Shown: positions 51,301 through 60,300 of the stretch, piece by piece
How positions within the stretch are numbered: the stretch's first letter is position 1
Layout of the letters: each line of letters opens with the position of its first letter
Assembly (NCBI RefSeq): GCF_022605725.1
Contig: NC_065548.1
Coordinates: forward strand, 43,517,131-43,581,130
Origin: Anthonomus grandis grandis
Taxonomy: Eukaryota; Arthropoda; Insecta; Coleoptera; Curculionidae
Reading direction: 5' to 3'
Length of the DNA: 64,000 bases
Notes under the pieces: model-generated
What the model saw: only the letters and a program-made list of their open reading frames with translations
Told to the model about the DNA's origin: nothing
The model's database searches: none
Made by a program: the position numbers and the translations under genes

Positions 51301-54300
51301 GCCCGCCAATGATGAATAAAAAATTCTTAATCACACTCTTAAAACTCTCTAAATTTTAGTTGCATATTTCATCCGGTCTCAGTGCAATAAATAAAGCGTC
51401 AGTCAGTAAGAAAAATTTAAACACCCCGTTTCACGGAAAACGAATCATTTGCGGACATACGTTTATAAAACATATAAACTGTCATTGCACAAGGTTTGTC
51501 GCACCAACTTACTAACACTCATTATACTTACCCAAAGCAATATCGATTTCAGGAATTCCCGGATCGTCGATATCTTCCTCATTATTTTCCACTTTAAGTC
51601 GACTAGTAAATACATTATCAAAGTTTGTAACCTGTGTTTCTTTTCTTGATCTCTTTGGTTTAATTATTAATTTCTTCACTCTTCTCTTATTTATATCTAA
51701 AGCCAACGGTCTCGGACATATATTAGTTTTATCTGTTGCATTTGAATCTGATTGAGTTTGAGTGGAAGAAACACCTTCTTTTAATTCTTCTTTAAGAGCT
51801 GCTAGATTTACTGTACTGACATCTAAAATAAGATCATATATTAATGGATAATGGCCATATCTTTTTTAAAATTTGCATCAATTTTAAGACTATTAACCTT
51901 TTTTCTCATTTTCTTCCATATAAGAGGAATGCATGCCAACACTATTACTATCCCACGAGTTGTGTTCATAGCAACCGACACCGTCTTGTTCTTGATAATG
52001 CTGTATCTGATTCCATGTCATATCACTGGAACTGCCCATACTTTCTTGACCTAAAATAGTATAATAAAAATACATTATCTTTACAAAATAATATATTCGT
52101 TATAAGATTTTGAAAAGAAAAGTTAAAGTAAACCTGTCATAAATCTCTTAATTTTTGAGCTACATGCTGTTAAAGTTGTAAGAAAAAAATAGTTATTCTA
52201 TTATAACTTTTTATATATTATTTCGAAATGGGCTTGGAAAATTAAAAAAAATATATATATATTTTCCCAAAAATAAATACAACATAAGTTTATAAGAACA
52301 AGGACGTTTATTTCAAGTTGTTAGGGTAAGTATTTGCAAAGTTATAAGGCTGGTAGTCTGGGGTTTTTTATACCTCCCGAGATTCCGTCCCAATTACGCG
52401 CTACGTCATAGACGCCGACGCGACGCGACGGTGTATTATAGAGCGCTCGCTAGCCAGCCAGCCACGGCCAGTACCCAGGCGTTATTTTGACAAATAAGCG
52501 TGCGCGGTCGACATGCTAGCGTCGGTCGTTGCGTCCACTTGGGCGCCTGTGACGTATCATCCCGGCCGCGCGGTACAAGGAAAAAATTAAACATGGCCTA
52601 TTTATTCGAACTTTGAAAATTAATTGTGAAGTAACTATAAATGCTAGAGAACTGAAATAAATTGCTAAATTTAAGTTGGAGCCTGCTCTTTTTGCTAAAA
52701 AATAATCGAATTGTCGTTTCCAAGCTCATTTAGTACATGCCAATTACAAATCAATATAATTTTTTTGATGTAGAACATTTTTTTCAAGTTTTAATCAGTG
52801 CCATCTGTACAAGGTTTAAAGCAGATATTTTATTGAAAACTTTCTTTTTTTCGACAAGAAAGAACAAGAAGACTTTCTTTTGACATTTAGCAAATATCAA
52901 ATATTTATAATTTTCCTTATTTTCTTTCAACTTGCTTTAGACGCTTTGTTTGAAATTAAAAAAAACAGGTACCTTTTTTTGCTTAATGACACATGAATGC
53001 GATGATTAAATAATAAACATTAAAAATAAACTTTAATATTTAATAAACGTAACATTCCGTCTAAACTGCCTGAATTCTGAAGATAAGAGAAAATTTCAAA
53101 ACCATTTCAACAGACAATGACCAAAACGAAATGATGAAAAATCAGCATCCAAAGTTTCGCAAAAATCAGTGTAGAAAGCGTCTAATAAACAATGAGATTC
53201 TCGTTAATAGAATTACCTTTACAAAATCCAAATTGGCTATGAGATCTTATTTATTTATGATTCAAAGTGCCAATTACAGATACAAAACTATAAATCAAAC
53301 TTAGCAAAATATGGTATACCTTAACATTTACTATATACATAATAATACACTAGTGGTCAAAAGTAAATTGACAAACCAACCTTTCTTTTGTAACAAGAGC
53401 TAAAAACTTATTTTCTTATTGTATCATAGAAATCGGTAGGACACATTGGAATGTGTTTGTGGACAAAACCCATATGTTTGTGGACAAAACCCACTGCTAT
53501 ACAGGGTGTGCCTACAAGGTGTACGGCTAAGATAGCGCCTTAACTATACGAGGTAGAGCAAAAAGTTCTACCGCAAAGTTGTAGGGTTGACAAAAACTTA
53601 CGAACTAAAAATATTTTTATGTAAACTGGGTGTGAAAACATCTTGTCGAACTTGCATTGTCTTATTTATTTAATGTAACACAACGTTTTGGTTGGTAAGT
53701 AACTCCAACCGTTATCAAGTGTAAACTGACAGCTAGGGATATTCCGATACTACTGATACGATACAAATATCGATATTTTGCATTCGATACCAAGTATTTT
53801 GGTATCGATACCTTAGTTTCGATATTTACCTAATATCGATACCACTTTGAAGTATCAAAAACCGGCGTAACAAATGGAAAACACCATAGGTTGAACCTGA
53901 CAACACAGGCAAACGTCAGAGTCAGAAGCGCCAGTTGGGAGTTGGGCGGCCGTCAGAACCACGAACTTAAAAATATATATATATATATATATTTTTAAGT
54001 TCGTGGTCAGAACACGGAACACGCGAGTATGACGTATGACTAGTATGAGCTGAGGAAGAAGAGGAAGAAGATCAGCTGATTCGCAAAAAGTAAACAGGAA
54101 CGTCTTTGTTTTTATGTTGGAAATTTAGTTAGGTTAGATGTTAGATTATTTTTTATTTCATTTGTGTTGTGATTTTCAAAGTTTGTTGTTGTTGTTTGTT
54201 GTGCAGGTTGTGCTGTGTGCAATTTAAAAGTTCTAATAACACAATTAGAATAGGCAAGTGCCATCTTTTTTAACGCAATGTCGCCGCCAAAGAGTAAAGT

Positions 54301-57300
54301 TTGGGCTGTTTTTGCTAAAACTACAAATGCTTTAGAAAAGCAGTGTAAGTTATGCTTGAGAAATATTAAATTTTCCGGCAACACCACAAATATGTTAAAA
54401 CACATAAAACTGCATCATAGCGAACAGTATAAAACAATGGCTCAAAACGGACCATCAAGGTAACTTTTTTTTTCGTGAATTTTAGATTTTTAGATTTTAT
54501 ATAAATTTTAGAGCTGCCACCTCATCTACACGACCACGACCTCCATCTCCTTCAAGCTCAACACAGGGTACTAGTACTAGTACTACTAGTCTTACTAATA
54601 TAAATGAACTAAGTCAGTCTCGAAGTACATCTGCTTCCCCTACACAAGAATCACAAGATACATTCCCAAGCACTTCGACACAGTCAAGTCAGTCAAGTGA
54701 ATCAAGCAGATCATTCTCAAGTTATGGGATTAGGGAATGTTTTCAAAATGTTACGTCTATTAAAGGTAGATTCATTGACTATAATTAATAGGATGATTTT
54801 TTTTTGTACCAATAAGGTTTTAAAAAACTATAATAATTATTATATTAAAAATTTTAATAATATTCAATATATTTGTTTCAGAGGGAGGAACTAAACATGC
54901 GGCCATTACAAATTCAATTTTATACTTTATTTGTAAGGATAATCGGCCTTTTCATGTTGTGAGTGGTGAAGGATTCATTAGAATGATGAAAGAAATTGCT
55001 CCAGGCTACAAAATTCCTTCAGAGAAAACTTTTAAAAACATACTTGATCAAAGGTTTGATACTTTACAATTGTTGTTTCGACAAAAATTTGAGACTGTCA
55101 AATTTTTTTCACTGACATGTGACATATGGAGTGAAACTATGTCAATGAGAAGTTTCCTGGGAGTGACTGTTCATTATTTTGAAGGTAATTTTCTGTTTAA
55201 CAATAACATTTAATGTTGTACGAAAGAAATTAATCAAAGGCATAGAAAAAAAAAATTAGGTGTTACTTAAAATGTATTCATCTTTTTTATTTTTAGGAAC
55301 TACCTTTCAAGCTACATTTCTAGCAACAAAAGAACTAGAAGAACGCCATACAGGGATAAACATTGCGCGAAATTTAGTAGATATAGTTAAAGAATGGAAC
55401 ATTCCTTTTCAAAAGATTGTGGCCGTTGTCACTGATAATGGGGCCAATATGGTTTCTGCAGTAAACCTAATAGAAGAATTAGGAAAAAGCAAGCATATTC
55501 CATGTTTCGCCCACACTCTTAACCTTGTGGCAGAAGCTGTAGTATCAAATGATTCAGTGGCACCTATTATCTCTAAAGTTAGAGAAATAGTAAAGTGGGT
55601 AAAAGCTAGTGTTGTTATATCAGATCAGCTTAGAACAAAACAAAGAGACTTGGGCATTGAAGAGGGAAATATAAAAAAATTTATCTTAGACGTTAAAACA
55701 TGATGGAATTCAGTTTTTTACATGTTAGAAAGATATCAAGAACTTCATGAGTTAATAACACCAATATTACTTAAAACTCCAAATAGTCCTAATGTTCTTA
55801 CAGCATCAGATATAGAACTATTAAAGAACTTAATAGCCCTTTTTCAGCCACTTGAATTTATGACTAAAGAATGTTCTGGTGAACAATATATCACAATATC
55901 AAAAATCATTCCATTGCTCTATTGTTGTGCACAACAACTAAATCAAATATCAGCAGAAGATGCAATTATTAAATCTTGCAAAACTGTCTTAATAAACGAA
56001 ATGACAAAAAGATTTGGTAATATAGAGTTTTGTACACCAGTAGCATTAGCCACATTACTTGACCCACGTTTCAAAAATCTTAATTTTCAAAATGCGTCTG
56101 CATGTGGTACAATAATTCAAAAATTAAAAAAGTTGATTGATACTGAATGTTCATCGAGTAGTGATGACGAAGAAATGGAGCCAGAGCCAGAACAAGTAAG
56201 AGATGCAGAATACTCGTCACAATTTTGGAGCCATCATATCAATGTTGCATATGGGAAGGAAAAATTTAAAAATCAGGCAAGTCGACTGGCCTATGATCCA
56301 TCAGCAAAGGCCGAACATGAATTATCTCTCTATTTAAAAAATTCTGTCTCGCCGTTAAAATCTAATCCTCTTGAAGTTTGGGAAGGCATGAAGTCTATTT
56401 TCCCTAATCTATATAAAATTGCCCAAAAATATCTAGTTATAGTGGCCACATCAGTTCTTCAGAACGTTTATTTTCAAGGGCAGGAACTACAGTGTGTAGG
56501 GATCGAAACAGACTCCTAGGGAAAAGATTAAGTAAACTTTTATTTTTAGGCTCTTGTACCAGGAAGGAATGGAACATGTAATAATTTTGTTTGTTATCTA
56601 AATATTTCTATTTTTTTTGTAAGTTTTTATGTTTGTTATTTTTTTTGTATCTTTATTTTATGTTACATTTTCACAAGAATAAAACTTTTTTGGTTCATTG
56701 TGTTTTATTAGCATGTAACAATGTTTTAAGTAAAATATACATTATGTATAATAAAGGTATGTATAGATATTAAAAACACAGTATAAATAAACTATAGTTT
56801 ACAGTTTAGTTATACTGTGTTAAAAATATACATATTTTATACTATATTACATTTAAAAAATAAATGTTAATCTGAAAGATATTTTTTTGTTCAGAAAATC
56901 AAATGATACTAAAGTATCGAGTATCAATTGATATTTTAAAAATATCATATGATATTTTAGAGAATCGATATTTTTCAACCGATTCTTCTGATACCAAAGT
57001 ATCGATACTTTATAAGTATCGCATATCCCTAGACAGCAAACTACTATTCTATAGGCTTATATACTAGATGTGTGCATCCGTGAAAAGAGTTGGGGGGGGG
57101 GGAGGACACGCCTCTCTCTAGATCCTACACTGTCCTGAGAGTAGAGGCTTCCAGATGTTGGGTATATCGACGTTTGGCTGGCTAAAGATCCTCTGATTCT
57201 GTGAAATGAAAGCTGCCTCTACAAACTTCCTCTTCCGCCAGTGCTGTTCCTTGTGCAGAATCTTGGCTTCTGACCAATGGATATTGTGTCCATTATGCCA

Positions 57301-60300
57301 CGCGTGCTCTGCTATCCCGGATTTGGAAACCTCTCCTCTTTGGGTCCAGCTGCGATGTTCCTTCGCTCTGATTTCTAGGGGTCGCTTCGTTTCACCTATG
57401 TATGAGTCACCGCACTCACATGGGATTTGGTAGACGCAATTTTTGGTATCCAACAGGCCATCTGGTTTGGTCTTTGATACCACGCTTCTGATAGTGGTGC
57501 TAGATCTAAAGGCAGTTCTAATATGTACTTGCTGGCAATGCGTCGGATTTGTTCCGATGTACCCCTAATGTAAGGTATGGGTAGAAGTCTGGTTGTCGTG
57601 GTGGCCTCGTCTCTGATTTGATTTGGACGCGTCCTTTGGATGGTCCTACTTATTAGCTTCTTTGGATATCCATTCTGTTGTAGGTCTTTGTAGAGGGTAT
57701 CCACTTCAGTCTTGAGATCCTCGTCGTTTCTACAGATGGTTCGAGCTCTATTGTAGAGGGAACTTATGATGCCTACTTTGGTGGTTGCAGGATGGTTGGA
57801 CTCATAGTGAAGATACTGGCCCGTGTGTGTTGGTTTTCTATAAACTGAAGTTCGTAGATTTCCACCGACCTTTTTAACGAGGACATCTAGGAAAGGTAGA
57901 GCTGAGTCCTTCTCTGTCTCCATCGTGAACTTGATTGTTGGTCTGAAACTGTTGAGGTGAAACAGAAACTCCTGAAGTGCTTTTTCCTCTTTGTCCCAGA
58001 TGATGAAGGTGTCGTCCACATATCGAAGCCAGAGCTTGGAACTTCGAACTCGAACCATTCCATGAAGATGTTTGCTATTACTGGGGAAAGAGATGAACCC
58101 ATCGGAAGTCCTTCGTCTTGGGCGTAGAATCTATCCTTGACCTGAAAGTAAGAATTACGAATACAGATCTCCAAAAGTTCCATCACCCCGTCCAGAGGCA
58201 GTGTGGTCCGAGTTGAGAAAGCTGCATCCTTGCTTAGTTTGTCTCGGATGATGTTAGGAGACTCTCCTATGGGTACATTGGTGTAGAGACTTTCGACATC
58301 TAAACTCACCAATCTGTCATTGGTCTCGACTTCGATCCCTCCAAGAAGGTCTACAAAGTGGGCAGAGTTTCGCACGAAAGACGCTGCATTTCCCTGGATC
58401 GGTCTAATGATCTCCAAAAGGAATTTCGAGAGTTCTGATGTCGGTGAATTTCTAGAGCTCGTGATAGGCCGCAGAGGCATTTGCTCCTTATGAATCTTGG
58501 GTAGTCCGTATAGATGTGGAGGTTTGCTATAATGTGGTGTCAGCCTAAAGCGTACCGCATCCGACAATGTTGAGGAGTACTTTTTAAGTGCTCTGTAAAT
58601 TCGACCTTCTATGGTTGTCGTCGGATCCTTAGATAGTAGCCTGTATTCGCCTTTGTTCAAAACTTCCTCAACCTTGTTTTCGTAGGTTTCCAGGTCCATA
58701 ATCACAGTTGCATTGGCTTTATCTGCAGGAAGAATTTTGATGTTCTTTTTACTTTTGAGATTCCTGAGAGCTGTTTCCTCTTCTTTGCTGATGTTCTGCG
58801 AAGGTTTCTGTTTTTTAAGTGAGCCTAGAGCAACCCTTACCTCGTGTCGAAATTCATCGGCCTCAGGACGTGGTAGGTGGATTGATTCTACTGAAGACAC
58901 TATGTCTATAAAGGATGGTTTTGAGGATATGGCGAAGTTTAGTCCTCTGTTTAACACCTTTTGTTCGGCATCGGTAAGGGTTCTTTTTGACACATTAATG
59001 ATGGTGGCGGGGAGGTTAGAGGTTGGTGCTGGTTGAGTCCTGTTGGTTCGTCTGGATTTAAGGTTTTGGAGTTTTGAAAGGTGGCCTGCTCTTAGCTTTT
59101 CTCTTAGTTTCTGGCAAGTGAAGTCTATTTTGTCAAAGATTGGTTGATAGTCTTCCTCCAATGTAACTTCTTTGATTTCTTCGAATCGCTGAATGCATTC
59201 GATTTCTATTTTTGCTTTCTTCCAACGGTGGTAGCTAAGTTGAGATCGCAGCAGCTCTATACTAGCACGTTCAAGAATACGCTCTGATCTTCCACCTGGT
59301 ATACCGGTTTTGAGACGTAGACCAGTAGGAATGACATTGGCGTCTCTTGTCTCTCGCAGGAAGCTGATGTGTTCCTCCTCCTTGATCATCTTTATCTTGG
59401 TTTTCTCAAAGCCTCTAAATAGGTTGCTGGTTCCGGGTCCGTACCGGTTATCTAATCTGTTTTTGAAGGTGGTAGACAATGGTACAGTGAAAACATCTTG
59501 TCGAACTTGCATTGTCTTATTTATTTAATGTAACACGACGTTTCGGTTGGTCTTCGGTTGGTCCAAATCCGGAATAGCAGCGCACGCGTGGCATAATGGA
59601 CACAATATCCATTGGTCAGAAGCCAAGATTCTGCACAAGGAACAGCACTGGCGGAAGAGGAAGTTCGTAGCGGCAGCTTTCATTTCACAGAATCAGAGGA
59701 TCTTCAGCCAGCCAAACGTCGATATACCCAACATCTGGAAGCCTCTACTCTCAGGACAGTGTAGGATCTAGAGAGAGGCGTGTCCTCCCCCCCCCAACTC
59801 TTTTCACGGATGCACACATCTAGTATATAAGCCTATAGAATAGTAGTTTGCTGTCAGTTTACACTTGATAACGGTTGGAGATACTTACCAACCGAAACGT
59901 CGTGTTACATTAAATAAATAAGACAATGCAAGTTCGACAAGATGTTTTCACTGTACCATTGTCTACCACCTTCAAAAACAGATATACTGGGTGTGTCACA
60001 AAAAAGTGACTATAAAATATGATTTTTTTTTAAATGGTACGCCCTGTATATTATGGCACTAAAATGTGAGGCAAAAAGAGTACTTTCCTTTGGTATAACG
60101 TTTTTATTTCCGTGCGGCGTTGCAACGTAATTCATTTATTTATGTTATTTTTTTCCTTTTAGAGGGTTCGTTTCGAAACTTGTACACAGTTAGTCTAGGG
60201 TACCTTCTCTAGCCTGACTATGACAATTTGTAATTTTTTAATACAGGGTGTTTTTAAAGAACTTTCAAACTTGCTGAAATTAAATAAGCAATATCTCAAA

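Larger units (their letters stand above)
53734..57031 (+). mobile_element. hAT transposon inserted in the Penelope element
   Basis: Ends are TAGGGATAT at 53734 and its reverse complement at 57031. GACAGC directly flanks both sides (53728-53733 and 57032-57037). hAT elements duplicate 8 bp; the right copy seems to lack two bases. The uninterrupted site is visible in the sister Penelope copy around 59847-59858. Both ends carry many GTATCGATAC-like repeats. Confidence 0.9.
53626..59550 (-). mobile_element. Penelope-like element, split by a hAT insertion
   Basis: The coding part (59512-57118) and 3' UTR (57117-57032) are followed, beyond the hAT element, by 53733-53626. That last piece repeats the 5' leader and the first codons, so a second unit began in tandem. 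This partial tandem layout is usual for Penelope elements. It lies in the long intron between zinc-finger exons at 60448 and 52050, in the same orientation as the gene. Confidence 0.85.

Noticed and set aside
51449..52059. Plus-strand ORFs with hydrophobic runs that look like membrane proteins
   Set aside because: They are antisense to the two zinc-finger exons, whose splice sites and phases fit perfectly.
59985..60050. Possible second mini-MITE (ACTGGGTGTG to CGCCCTGTATA)
   Set aside because: The end repeats match poorly and flanking TA bases are ambiguous.
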